From the NCBI RefSeq assembly GCF_029962835.1, contig NC_080577.1, positions 23,356,501 through 23,420,500 of the forward strand: 64,000 nt of DNA, read 5' to 3'. How positions within the stretch are numbered: position 1 is the first letter of the stretch; every line of letters begins with the position of its first letter. The position numbers and the translations under genes were made by a program. Under the pieces are notes generated by a model. That model was not told the origin of the DNA. It saw nothing but the letters and a program-made list of their open reading frames with translations, and did no database searches. This document shows positions 27,134 through 37,293 of this stretch, piece by piece. Source of the DNA: Magnolia sinica. Its lineage: Eukaryota; Streptophyta; Magnoliopsida; Magnoliales; Magnoliaceae.

Positions 27134-27486
27134 GGGGTCGGGCAGGGATGGAGTGAGCAGGGGAGGAGAGGGTTTGGTAGGGATGGTGGGGTCGGGCGTT
27201 TTCAGCAAAAGGGAATGTGGGAAGTGATAGGTAGGTTTTTTTTTTTAATAGATATATATACCTAAAGGCGGGCGGCCGGGTCGGGTAGGGACGAGTCGAG
27301 TCGGGTTTCGGACCGAGTCGGGCCGAACTGGGTCATATCCGAACTCGGCCTGAACTCAGTTTCGGGTTGAGAAAATTGGCCCATCCTGACCCGAACTCAG
27401 TTCCGAGTCAAGCCGAGTCAAGTTTTCGGGCCGAGTCGAGCGAGCTAACCGGGCTAGCCTGGTTTGTGTACACCCCTACGTACGCA

Positions 27487-27909
27487 TGAAAGTTGCACGG
27501 CAAGACAGACCGTCCAAATCACTGTACCAACAAAGAATGAAGCTACAGTTGACACATAAATCAGATCTTATACGAGCATACAATGTTGGAGTATGTGGCA
27601 TGATTAATCTATGACACCCCCCCTCCTCCGAAAAAAGAAGAAGAAGAAGAAGAAGAAATCTATGCAATGTTAATTTGTGTCACCCAAACAATTGATAACG
27701 ATATCCACAAGGGCTTATACGAGTACATAGTGTTACTGCCAAACATCATAAATCTATAGTCATTAGAAAAATAATAATAATCATAAAATAACCATATCCA
27801 AGAAATGCTATCCACATTTTGCTATGATGTGCGCCAAACAGATGCCTGTATAAATCCTACTCTAATAACAATGTTTTCTTGAATAATCCAAAACCACCAT
27901 CTTTCACAG
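27487..27909. other. 3' flank of MADS gene A
   Basis: Matches the sequence downstream of MADS gene B (about 33650-34069), including AAACATCATAAATCTATAGT and ATGCTATCCACATTTTGC. A short (GAA)n tract is at about 27637-27658. It lies at the 3' side of the minus-strand gene and probably holds its 3' UTR. Confidence 0.6.
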
Positions 27910-29007
27910 CTAATCATTCCTGGGCCGAACATCAAATTCATGGAAATCAGAGAACCCATGATACAGATGATCTGTCTGGGGATGCATCAACAATCTCTGA
28001 TAAAGCAGCGGATTCGTTGGTCCGAAATGCTGGGGCCCATGAAAACACCCTTCCTCATGAAATGCATTGTATGCAACAACCTCATTGTTATTTTGCAGCA
28101 TCCCAAATCCTGGATTTATAAATGGTAGCATCCCAACACCCAGATTGGTAAATGGTAGTGAAGGTAGGCTGTCGGCGCCACAGTATAATTTTCCACCACT
28201 GAACGCATTTGGCATGAAACTGGAATTAAGAACTGCTGGATTATGAAGAAATTCGTCGGCATCGTAGTTGAATTCTCTCCCACTCGATTTGTGCGGCATG
28301 AAATTGGACTCAAAAGTTGTTGGATTATGAAGAAAATCGTGTGCATTGTAGTTGAATTTTTCACCACTCGACATGTTTGGAATGAAACTGGACTCAAAAA
28401 CTGCTGGATTATGAAGAAATTCCAGCGCCGAATAATCGTGATCAGGAAGTTCTATAGAGGATATAGGAAGCGGTTGGAGTTGAACACTGAGCTTTGAAAC
28501 TTCAACCTCTTCAGTTAGTTGTAGAAAGCGTTGGTTATCCTTAAGCAATGCAATTCTCTGTCTCACATCCTCCATTTTCGCATCGAGCTGGTTTGCAAGC
28601 TCCCTCAGTGACTCTTCAGGCCAGTTGTCCAGCTGATCATCCCACCAAGGGTACATTGTCATTTTCCCATTCCCTCGGTGCAGGCGAACAAGCTCTTCTT
28701 CCATCTTTTTCTTCTTGTTCTCCAAGTAGCTCGAGAGATCAACCTTCCGCTTCCCTTTCTCTTCATCACTGACTCTTTTATACCGCTTGATGATACGTTC
28801 AACTTCAGTCGCTTCATTGGGCCATGTCAGGGGCTTGGACGGTCCATCCCCGTCATATTCCTTGAAGCAGATCATACATGTATCGACCCCACAAAGCGTC
28901 GAGAATTCGTATGCCTTCTTCTTCAGCCCCTGTTTTCTTTTGTTGAATGTCACATTGCGTGATTTCGGGTCTTCGATGAACTTCGTCGCGGCTTTCCGGC
29001 GACACAT
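27910..29007 (-). CDS. Type I MADS-box transcription factor, copy A
   Basis: A single intact frame of 365 residues. The N-terminal MADS domain (about residues 1-60: ATKFIEDPKSRNVTFNKRKQ, then GLKKKAYEFSTLCGVDTCMI) binds CArG-type DNA and acts in the nucleus. It fits type I MADS proteins of the M-beta/M-gamma kind, which are usually intronless and act in female gametophyte and endosperm. A charged helical region follows (about 90-170) with LANQLDAKMEDVRQRIALLK, likely for dimerisation. The C-terminal tail holds three 28-residue repeats of the form Y-x-A-x-EFLHNP-x-x-x-x-SxF-MPN-x-SG. There is no K-box, consistent with type I. The start is chosen because it opens the MADS domain directly (MCRRKAATKF). 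Copy B is its tandem paralogue 6 kb away. Expression unknown. Confidence 0.88.
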   Translation of the reverse strand: MCRRKAATKFIEDPKSRNVTFNKRKQGLKKKAYEFSTLCGVDTCMICFKEYDGDGPSKPLTWPNEATEVERIIKRYKRVSDEEKGKRKVDLSSYLENKKKKMEEELVRLHRGNGKMTMYPWWDDQLDNWPEESLRELANQLDAKMEDVRQRIALLKDNQRFLQLTEEVEVSKLSVQLQPLPISSIELPDHDYSALEFLHNPAVFESSFIPNMSSGEKFNYNAHDFLHNPTTFESNFMPHKSSGREFNYDADEFLHNPAVLNSSFMPNAFSGGKLYCGADSLPSLPFTNLGVGMLPFINPGFGMLQNNNEVVAYNAFHEEGCFHGPQHFGPTNPLLYQRLLMHPQTDHLYHGFSDFHEFDVRPRND

Positions 29008-29247
29008 TTTTGCTGAAAATTTTGATTAAAATAATTAAAATTTAAACATGTATGAACATTGGGGCCCACGTCGAGAGATGATCTGTGTACTAACTGTTGG
29101 ATGGTTGATGGTTGTAAATTGAAGGTGGACCACTGGAAAGAACTTCTCAATGATTCACATTCAACTCCACAAACCAACAATCAAGATTGTGTCATAAGCC
29201 ATGACACATCCAAATTGTTCTAATGATCCAACCACCGCTTTGATGGG

Positions 29248-29355
29248 CCTCATGAGACAAGCATTTCAAGCCCTAGATTCTCGCCTCATGGGACAAGCAT
29301 TTCAAGCCCTAGATTCTCGCCTCATGGGACAAGCATTTCAAGCCCTAGATTCTCC
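29248..29355. repeat. 36 bp tandem repeat, three units, upstream of MADS gene A
   Basis: Units starting at 29248, 29284 and 29320 (CCTCATGGGACAAGCATTTC, AAGCCCTAGATTCTCG) are almost identical; the first has GAG in place of GGG and the last ends in CCC. They lie about 240 bp upstream of the start codon of copy A. I did not find the array near copy B. Confidence 0.95.
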
Positions 29356-29574
29356 CTAACAGAAGATGTTAGGTGAAGAAACTTATTAAATGGTAGGAAC
29401 AAAAATAATAACAACATGGTGTTCAATGGTCTATATTCTAGAGGAAAAAACAAAAATTGAATCAACGGCTATGATGGACCAACCAGCATGGTTTCCATAT
29501 ATGGGTCATTCTTAGTAGGGCCCATTAGATGAAAAGATGGTGATCTCCATATATATATATAGACATTGCATTGA

Positions 29575-29577
<3 letters not shown>

Positions 29578-29607
<30 letters not shown>
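29578..29607. repeat. (GA)n microsatellite
   Basis: About 15 GA units in the upstream region of MADS gene A. Confidence 0.9.
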
Positions 29608-29609
<2 letters not shown>

Positions 29610-29779
29610 TAGGAAACATACCTTACAATGAAAGAAATTGCCCTAGCTTTCTTGTTCGAGATATTTCATATAATGTTTTTCTAAAACTATGAGGTATATA
29701 TCACATACCATTTTTCTTTCCGAATTCCTCTTATATAGACAACTCAAGTATCCCTTATTTTATGTACTCAAATGCCCCT

Positions 29780-30215
29780 TATAAGGAGGTCGTGTAACAA
29801 AAGCCTCTGTGGGCCCACTCTGATATTTGTGTGAAATCCACCCCGCCCATCATTTTCGCCAGCTCATGTTCGGATGTGGTCTCACAAATCAGTCAGATCC
29901 AACATCCTAGTGGGCCATACGAGAGGGAACAGTGAGGATGAGATGCCTACCATTGAAACCTTCCTGGGGTTCACTGTGATTTTTATATTCCATCCAACCC
30001 GTTCATAAGGTCAGCTTGGACAGGATGAAGGTAAAAACAAAATATCGGCCTGATCCAAGACTTTAGTGGGCCCCACGAAGGTTTCAGTGGTAGGCGTCCC
30101 CCATCCCTCCTTTTCACTGTGGTGTAACCCACTCGAGTTTTGGACCGGCCTCATTTTGGGGCTCACTTAAATGAGCGGGCACAAATAATAGACAGAGTGG
30201 ATGTCACCCAAACAC
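29780..30215. mobile_element. Fold-back Mutator-like element in duplicated block A
   Basis: Arms run TGTGGGCCCACTCTGATATT .. GAAACCTTCCTGGGGTTCAC and back through ATGAAGGTAAAAACAAAATA .. AAGGTTTCAGTGGTAGGCGT .. GAGCGGGCACAAATAATAGA. The right half is shared with block B (35415-35690), so this element predates the duplication. The left half is missing in B. Confidence 0.65.
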
Positions 30216-30520
30216 TACGGTGTCCATAGTTTGAGCCGTTGAAAACTAAAGTTCGAATGGCTCATATTCAAATCCAAGAGTCAAAGGTTAAGATCACCAA
30301 TAAGGCACGATTACATGATCATGGCTTATGTAAGGCTATGATGATATCTTGAACGGTTCGGATCATCATATAGATGCAATCCTAAGTGAAAATCCACCCT
30401 ACCCTATCAATATCTCTCACATTGGAAACTTTTTAACCGTTGAGGTTTAGAAAAAATAAAAATAAAATCTTTTTAATTTTTTTGGCAACTTCGACGTCGG
30501 ATCCTCTGCCAGCTGCAAAA

Positions 30521-31138
30521 GGAAGCGGATTGGCTGGTGTACCACACACCAGCTATATAGCTGGTGTAGGTACGTCAGCAAGTTCTGTGGGTCCCATAAT
30601 GATGTATGGATTATATCCAAACCGTCCATGCATTTTTTGAGCTCGTCGTAAATCTTGAAACGAAAAATAAAACAGATCTAACGATCAAATGGACCACATT
30701 GAAAAAAGCGTGGGGGATTAAACGTCTGTCATTGAACCCCTTTTGGGGTTCACAGAAGTTTTGGATCAATATGGAATTTTCTTTCCTCTTCATCCATTCT
30801 TTTTGACGTTAGGAACAAATTGGATGGAAAATAAACGTTACGGTGGGCCTACGAAAATTTTAACGGTGAAAATCATTATCTCGGTTGCTATTTGTGGTGT
30901 GGTCCATTTGATATTTGGATATGGTTCATTTTTTGAATGATAATCTAAAATGATCTCGAAAAATGGATGCATGGTGTGGATATAATAAAAACATCATTGT
31001 GGGGCCCATGTAACTTTGATCTCCTTTAAACCGTTCGTATAACTCGGAGCTGGAGGAGCGTCAGCGCTCGTCGTGGAGCGACACGTACCTGCATCAGCTA
31101 TTTAGCTGGTGTTGTGGTACACCAGCCAATCCACTTCC
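30521..31138. mobile_element. Fold-back Mutator-like element, absent from block B
   Basis: Ends GGAAGCGGATTGGCTGGTGT and, inverted, GGAAGTGGATTGGCTGGTGT. The left flank is GCTGCAAAA and the right flank GCGGCGGAAAATCGG; block B at 36001-36022 reads CCAGCTGCAAAAAAATCGGA without the element. Alignment with that empty site is consistent with a worn duplication of about 9 bp. It carries the CTGGAGGAGCGTCAGCGCTC subfamily block. Confidence 0.85.
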
Positions 31139-31602
31139 GCGGCGGAAAATCGGAAATAGAAAGTGAAAATACCGTAATCTAGCCGAGTAAGTGGTACTCT
31201 TCTACTTAGATCTACACCGTCAAAATTATGGGCCTGATTGGGATTTGCTAGAGGTCATCCTAATCATTAGCCTATTGAAATAAGAGCCTTTAACGACATC
31301 TGTAACCATACATCTATTAGAAATCAATTGAATGGATAGGATCATCTAATGCTTTTAAAGTTTGGTCCATACTCTATCCTGCCCTATGTATGCCACCTGT
31401 CGCAATGAGGTGCGTTCATATGATCTACCATACTCGGCTAAACTAAAATTTGTTAATTCCGCACGCGGCTCTCTATGTGCCTTCATTTGAGCCACGTGCA
31501 CAGCATCCACACCGTAGACATCGTTGAAACCATGAAGATGACCCGATCAAAATCCCAACTGTCCTTTTCAAGACTTGGGCCCCACGTGTACGGAGTGTAT
31601 GT
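31139..31602. other. End of duplicated block A and unique flank
   Basis: To about 31330 it matches block B (about 36020-36215), e.g. TCTACACCGTCAAAATTATG and TTTAACGACATCTGTAACCA. Beyond that it is unique, non-coding sequence. Confidence 0.55.
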
Positions 31603-32014
31603 TAACAAAACGGACGCGGATTGCGTCCTACCCCCGCCCGTCTCTCGCCCCGAACAGGCAGTTTTGTGGGCGGGCCCATGTATCCGTTTATCCAAGCCGT
31701 CCATCCCTTTTCTAAGATCATTTTATCTATTGGCAAAAAAATGACACAGATCCAACGCTCAAGTGGACCACACCAAATAATAAGCTTGGTTGCATTTAAT
31801 GCACTGCAGTTGCGTAAAATGCATGAGTCATCTGTGGTGTGGTCCACTTGAGCGTTAGATCTGTGTCATTTTTTCCATAATGCATTAAAATGACATGAGA
31901 AAAGGGATGAACGGTTTGGATAAACGGATACATCACGGTCGGCCCGCCCACGGAACTGCCCGTTCGGGCCTAGAGACGGGCGGGGGTAGGACGCAATCTG
32001 CGTCCTAACAAAAC
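31603..32014. mobile_element. Fold-back Mutator-like element with perfect 9 bp target duplication
   Basis: Element 31612-32005 (394 bp) is bordered by two identical TAACAAAAC copies (31603-31611, 32006-32014). The ends pair as GGATTGCGTCCTACCCCCGC with GATTGCGTCCTACCCCCGC, continuing through CCGTCTC and a GAACGGGCAGTT-type palindrome. The centre folds around TTAATGCACTGCAGTTGCGT. This is the cleanest copy and the best anchor for assigning the family to Mutator-like elements. Confidence 0.93.
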
Positions 32015-32095
32015 AACCTCCAAGCAACGACTTACACGTGGGACCTGTCAAGTAGATGTTGGGGCCCACTTGGTCGCCGCTTCGATGGAGCGGGA

Positions 32096-32565
32096 CGAAG
32101 GAAGTTCCTGCACTGTAAACCTAGGTGGGGCCCACCGTGATGTTTATGATAAATCCACACCGTCCATCCGTTTTGTGAGCTCATTTTAGGATTGAAACCA
32201 AAAGTGAGAAGGATCTAAGAATCAAGTGGGCCTTACTAAAAGAAAAGGTGTTTAGAGAAATTCCTACCGTTGAAACTTCCCTGGAGTTGAAAGCGATGTT
32301 TACATGCCATCCATACCGTTCATAACGTCATTCCTACTGGGATGAACTGAAAACACAAATATTAGCATGATTCGAAACTTATCTGGCCCCACGAATGAAT
32401 ATTTAAACGGTGGACGTTCAATTCTCCCGTTTCGGCCCACTCTAGTATTGGATCTGGATCATTTTTGACGTGATGTTCTAAAATGAATTCAAAAAATGGA
32501 TGGACGGTGTGAATTTCTTACAAACATCACAGTCCGTCCCACCTGGGTTCCCAGCGGAGGACCTT
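32096..32565. mobile_element. Fold-back Mutator-like element
   Basis: The left end GGAAGTTCCTGCACTGTAAA, CCTAGGTGGGGCCCACCGTG pairs with the inverted right end GGAAGGTCCTCCGCTGGGAA, CCCAGGTGGGACGGACTGTG. Internal arms are typical. Target duplication not clear. Confidence 0.75.
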
Positions 32566-33060
32566 CCTACGAAAGGCTTTTCCTGGTGTATACGTGCAAT
32601 GTTGTCACGCACGTGTTGGGCGAGCGAGGGATTTACAAACTCGAGATCGTGGAAATTGGTAATAATTACATACGATATCGCGCGAAGATACGCTCAAAAG
32701 GAAGCTTCCCGAGCAATTGCACAGTGGGTTTTGTAAATACGGTATACAGTGCACTTCTTCCCAACCTACAAATGGTAGATGTATTAATCCGGACCATCCA
32801 TTTGTTGGGCTATTAAGAATGATTTAGTATTAGAAAATTATAATAATGAAAGTATCCTGACCGTCAATTTCTTTGCATTTTTTTAATCGTTGAACTCAGA
32901 CCATAAATAATAATAAATAAAGAAAAAACAGAATTTGTTTGATCCAACTAGATGGACGCCCCGAAACGATAGATCTCCAGATCATTCCCAATAGAAATGT
33001 ATGGGTGCATCCACTCCGTCCATCTTTTATGACAGCTTATTTTAAGTGAGCCTCAGAATA
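32566..33060. other. Unique non-coding stretch
   Basis: No element end or gene recognised between the fold-back element and the start of duplicated block B. Confidence 0.35.
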
Positions 33061-33354
33061 ACGCCGATCAAAAACTCATTGATTACACTAATAAAACTCC
33101 TATCACCGATTTGGATCACCAATCATGTGCAAGTCCCTCTTTAATGGCCCATCTCTCTCAAAAATCACTTTGATCAGATTATCTTTACCATTGATAAATG
33201 TGGTTATACCAAAAATGACTGGGTCTGTATTGATTATACTAGAAGAATGCTAGAAAAGTTTTAAACATTTCTAGACCGTCCATCATGTAAGGCCCCCACA
33301 ATCCTTTTTGTTTTTTTTTTTAAAACTGTCAATGATGCATACCAGACCTTGATT

Positions 33355-33690
33355 TCTCATCCAGACCGTCCAAATCACTGTCTCAACTCTCGATTGTAGG
33401 CTACACTTGGCATCTATAGTTCTATACCACAATCCAGAACCTCTAAATCGATGGTGGGCCAGTAAGTTCCAACCATACACATGAAATAGTTGTACAACAA
33501 TCCAGTCCATCCAAATCATGGACTCAACTTAGGATGGCCAGCGACATGATTTTGACAATAGAAATGGCATAATAGCAAGTTAATCCAGACCCTCCAATCA
33601 AAAATCACCAACCCAACTGTAACTCGTTGGTTTCAACCATACACATGACAGTTGCACCGCAATCCAGACCATCCAAATCACTGGGCAAAC
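33355..33690. repeat. About 75 bp minisatellite, copy B
   Basis: Four to five degenerate units (ATCCAGACCRTCCAAATC, GGTTCCAACC-type, ACACATGRCA..TTG). It keeps a unit that copy A lacks next to its hAT insertion. Confidence 0.7.
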
Positions 33691-34069
33691 AGAGAATGGA
33701 GCTACACAATGTTGAAGTATGTGGCATGATTAATGTATGACGTCATAATATAAAAATAAAAAATAAAATCTATATTATTTTGTGACATCCAAACAGTAGA
33801 TAGCGATATATACAAGGGTTTAATTATACAAATACCTAGTGTTACTGTCAAACATCATAAATCTATAGTCATTAGAAAAATAATAATCATCATAAAATAA
33901 CCATTTACAGGAAATGCTATCCACATTTTGCAATGATGCGAGCCAAACAGAGGCCTGTATAAATCCTATTCTAATAGCAATGTTTGTTTCTCCATTCATC
34001 TGAAACCACCATCTTTCACAGGCAATCATTCCTGAGCCGAATATCGAATTCATGATACACATGATCTGT

Positions 34070-35347
34070 CTAGGGATGCATCAACGGTGTCTGATAAGGC
34101 AGCTGATTCGATGGCCAGAAATCAGACGGTCTGAAATGCTGGGACCCATAAAAACACCCTTCCTGATGAAATGCATTGTATGCAACACCCTCACTGTTAT
34201 TTTGCAGCATACCAAATCCTGGATTTATAAGCATCTCAACATCCAGATTGGTAAATAGTAGTGAAGGTAGGCCGTCAGCGCCGCAGTCGAATTCTCCACC
34301 ACTAGACATGTTTGGCATGAAATTGGAATTAAAAACTGATGGATTATGAAGAAATTCATCGTTGAATTCTGTCCCAGTCGATGTGTTTGGCATGGAATTG
34401 GACTCAATAGTTGCTGGATTATGAAGAAATTCATCGGCGTAGTTGAATTCTGTCCCATCAATAGCTGTTGGATAATGAAGAAATTCGTCTGCGTCGTAGT
34501 TGAATTCTGTCCCATCAATGGCTGCTGAATTATGAAGAAATTCGTCGGCGTCGTAGTTGAATTCCATCCCATCAATAGCTGCTGGATTATGAAGAAATTC
34601 GTCGGTGTCGTAGTTGAATTCTGTCCCACTTGACGTGTTCGGCATGAAATTGGACTCAAAAGCTGTTGGATTATGAAGAAAATCGTCTGCATTGTAGTTG
34701 AATTTTCCACCACTCAACATGTTTGGAATGAAACTGGACTCAAAAGCTGCTGGATTATGAAGAAATTCTGGCACCGTATAATCTTGATCAGGAAGTTTTA
34801 TAGAGGATATAGGAAGCGGTTGGAGTTGAACCCCGAGCTTTGAAACTTCAACCTCTTCAGTTAGTTGTAGAAAGCGTTGGTTATCCTTAAGCAATGCAAT
34901 TCTCTTTCTCACATCCTCCATTTTCGCATCGAGCTGATTTGCAAGCTCCGGAAGTGAATCTTCAGGCCAGTTGTCTAGCCGATCTTCCCAACAAGGGTTC
35001 ATTGGCATTTTCTCATTCACTTGGCGTATGCGAACGAGCTCATCTTCCATCTTCTTCTTCTTGTTCTCCAAGAAGCTAGAGAGATCGACCTTCCGCTTCT
35101 CTTTCACATCACTGATACTTTTGTACCGCTTGATGATACGTTCAACCTCAGACGCTTCGTCAGGCCATGTCAGGGGCTTGGACGGTCCATCGCCGTCGTC
35201 CTCCTTGAAGCAGATCATGCATGTATCGATCCCACAAAGCGTCGACAATTCATATGCCTTCTTCTTCAGCCCTTGTTCTCTCTTGTTGAAGGTGGCGTTG
35301 CGTGATTTCGGGTCTTTGATGAACTTCGTCGCAACTTTCCCACACAT
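34070..35347 (-). CDS. Type I MADS-box transcription factor, copy B, with expanded tail repeats
   Basis: An intact 425-residue frame, paralogue of copy A. The MADS domain (MCGKVATKFIKDPKSRNATF onward, TLCGIDTCMICF) and the LANQLDAKMEDVRKRIALLK helix are almost unchanged. The C-terminal tail has about seven FLHNP repeats against three in copy A: four of roughly 25-28 residues (ending SNFMPNTSSGTEFN-like) and three shortened to about 19 (EFLHNPAAIDGMEFN, EFLHNSAAIDGTEFN type). The tail ends without the longer C-terminus of copy A (it stops after TPLMHP). The start is set at 35347; an in-frame run extends 99 codons further upstream but crosses a (TA)n tract and lacks family similarity. No K-box. 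DNA-binding nuclear protein by family. Confidence 0.87.
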   Translation of the reverse strand: MCGKVATKFIKDPKSRNATFNKREQGLKKKAYELSTLCGIDTCMICFKEDDGDGPSKPLTWPDEASEVERIIKRYKSISDVKEKRKVDLSSFLENKKKKMEDELVRIRQVNEKMPMNPCWEDRLDNWPEDSLPELANQLDAKMEDVRKRIALLKDNQRFLQLTEEVEVSKLGVQLQPLPISSIKLPDQDYTVPEFLHNPAAFESSFIPNMLSGGKFNYNADDFLHNPTAFESNFMPNTSSGTEFNYDTDEFLHNPAAIDGMEFNYDADEFLHNSAAIDGTEFNYDADEFLHYPTAIDGTEFNYADEFLHNPATIESNSMPNTSTGTEFNDEFLHNPSVFNSNFMPNMSSGGEFDCGADGLPSLLFTNLDVEMLINPGFGMLQNNSEGVAYNAFHQEGCFYGSQHFRPSDFWPSNQLPYQTPLMHP

Positions 35348-35414
35348 TTTTTGCTGAAAATAACACAAAATAATGTATAAGTTAAAATTGCTCGAGATTA
35401 TTTTTGCCAAAAAA

Positions 35415-35484
35415 TTCCTGGGGTCCACTGATTTTTTTATATTCCATCCAATCCGTTCATAATGTGAACTCAGACAGGATGAAC

Positions 35485-35526
<42 letters not shown>

Positions 35527-35690
35527 CCTGATCCGAGACTTTAGTGGGCCCCACAAAGGTTTCAATGGTAGGCGTCCACCATCCATCCTTTTCACTGTGA
35601 TGTAACCCACTCGAGTTTTGGACCGGCCTCATTTTGGGGCTCACTTAAATGAGCGGGCTCAAATGATAGACAGAGTGGATGGTGGGCCCC
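35415..35690. mobile_element. Half of a fold-back element in block B
   Basis: Matches the right half of the element at 29780-30215 (GACTTTAGTGGGCCCCAC, AGTTTTGGACCGGCCTCATT). It is interrupted by a (TA)n tract of about 18 units at 35488-35523. Confidence 0.65.
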
Positions 35691-36284
35691 ACAATTTTTT
35701 TAGACTTGGGAATTTTTGTCCATATTTTGAGCCGTTGAAAACTAAAGTTAGGAATGGCTCGTATTCAAATCCAAGAGTCAAAGGTTAAGATCACCAATAA
35801 GGCACGATTACATGATCATAGCTTATGTAAGGCGATGATGAATCTTGAACGGCTCAGATCATCATATGATGCAATCCTAAGTGAAAATACACCCTGCCCT
35901 ATCAATATCCCAACGCATTGGAAACTTTTTAACCGTTGAGGTTTTTTTTTTTTTTTAAATCTTTTTTATTTTTATGGCAACTTCCACGTCGGATCCTCTG
36001 CCAGCTGCAAAAAAATCGGAAGTAAAGAGAGAAAATACCATAATCTATCCTAGTATGGTACATTACATGCCCCCGTACACCGTACAAGTGCTACTCTACT
36101 AACGTTGATCTACACCGTCAAAATTATGGGCCTTATTGGGGATTTGCTAGAGATTATCCTAATCACTAGCCTATTGAAATAAGAGTCTTTAACGACATCT
36201 GTAACCATACATTTTCCTTGTTTGAGATTTTTCATATAATGTTTTTCTAAAATTATTAGGTACATATAACATACCATTTTTCTG

Positions 36285-36775
36285 GACGCGGTTTGGCTAC
36301 TGACGCCACCACAGCCAGGTGGCTAGTGGTAGGTCCTATGTGGACCCCACCATGATATATGTGTTTTATCCACGCCGTCCATCCATTTTGAAAGATAATT
36401 TTAGGGCTTGATGACAAAAATGAGGTAGATCTAAATCTCATGTGGACCACTCCATGGAAAAAAAAAAAATTAGTGATTGAATTTCCACCATTAAAAACCT
36501 CCTAGGGCCACTGTAATGGTTATTTGACATCTAACCTGTTAATTAGGTCATACAGAAAAATATATATCAGCTTGATACAAAACTTTTGTGGCCCCCAAGA
36601 AGTTTTTAATAGTGAAAGTTCAATCAACACCGTGCGGTCCACTTGAGATTTGGATCAACCTTATTTTTGGGCTGATAATATAAAATGATATGGAAGAATG
36701 GGCGGACGTCATGGATGAAACACATATATCATGGTGGGGCCACAGAGCACCGATCACTACCCATTGGATTCGGAA
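36285..36775. mobile_element. Fold-back Mutator-like element
   Basis: The left end GGACGCGGTTTGGCTACTGA .. GGACCCCACCATGATATATG pairs with the right side ATATATCATGGTGGGGCCAC .. CACTACCCATTGGATTCG. An A-run of 13 is near 36455-36467. The ends are not sharp and no target duplication is proven. Confidence 0.65.
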
Positions 36776-37170
36776 CAATTACCCCACGAGGAAGACGTTG
36801 AGAACAGTTATCCCTGAGGAAAACGGTGCTCGACCTCACCTCATCTCCTGATTAATCTATGACATTATAAAAATAAGAAATAAAATCTACAAGTTATTTT
36901 CTGACATCCAAACAGTAGATAGTGATATATATATACAAGGGTTTATACCAATAACTAGTGTTATTGCTAAAAATCATAAATCTATAGTCATTAGAATTTT
37001 AAAGAATCTACCATTAGAGTTTGACAAATTTCTGAAATTATTAAACCCTAATTGTTAATTCCTAAGAAGAAGAAGACAGAGAAGAAGAAGAGGAGACTTA
37101 CGTTTGAAATTTTGAAGCCGGTGGTGCTCTGCCACTGTCCTCCCACTGCCGGGCGGGGGGTGTAGATCAC

Positions 37171-37171
<1 letters not shown>

Positions 37172-37208
<37 letters not shown>
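37172..37208. repeat. (GA)n microsatellite
   Basis: About 18 GA units, with further GAGA-rich sequence to about 37245. The surrounding 36780-37290 stretch has no gene that I can support; its left part resembles the MADS 3' flanks (ATCTATAGTCATTAGAA near 36978). Confidence 0.85.
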
Positions 37209-37210
<2 letters not shown>

Positions 37211-37293
37211 TCTGGCAAGAGAGAGAATGAGAGAGCAGAGAGAAAAGGATCGCAGTGTTGGCGGGAAATGTGATGGTTGATAGGAAGGCGTGA

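Larger units (their letters stand above)
25450..27486. mobile_element. Non-autonomous hAT element with 8 bp target duplication
   Basis: Element 25458-27478 with ends TAGGGGTGTACACGGG and, inverted, TAGGGGTGTACACAAACC. It is flanked by TGTACGCA (25450-25457) and CGTACGCA (27479-27486), 7 of 8 matching, as expected for hAT. The arms are full of CGGGTCGGG/GGGCCGAG words typical of this plant MITE class. The interior holds fold-back fragments, GA tracts and a minisatellite. The paralogous site in copy B lacks it. Confidence 0.85.
33061..36230. repeat. Segmental duplication, block B (partner about 24200-31330)
   Basis: In direct orientation it shares, in order, the long-period repeat, the 75 bp minisatellite, the MADS 3' flank, the MADS gene, half of the 29780 fold-back element, an ATTCAAATCCAAGAGTCAAA .. 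CCGTTGAGGTTT block, and a TCTACACCGTCAAAATTATG block with block A. Block A is longer because of the hAT (25458), the Mutator-like element (30521) and other insertions. An arm with TTTCATATAATGTTTTTCTA lies at about 29665 in A but at about 36228 in B, so the two blocks are not fully colinear. Confidence 0.85.

Noticed and set aside
26736-27265. Open frames of 104-139 residues on both strands
   Set aside because: They come from GA tracts and a 44 bp minisatellite inside a hAT element.
28243-28497. Plus-strand frames over the MADS genes (also 34225-34713 on the minus strand in another frame)
   Set aside because: These are shadow frames of the repeat-bearing MADS coding sequences.
34070-35644. 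A 524-residue reading of MADS copy B starting 99 codons upstream
   Set aside because: The extra part crosses a (TA)n tract and repeat-derived sequence (IYIYIYIYIY) and has no counterpart in copy A. The start that opens the MADS domain at 35347 is far more likely.
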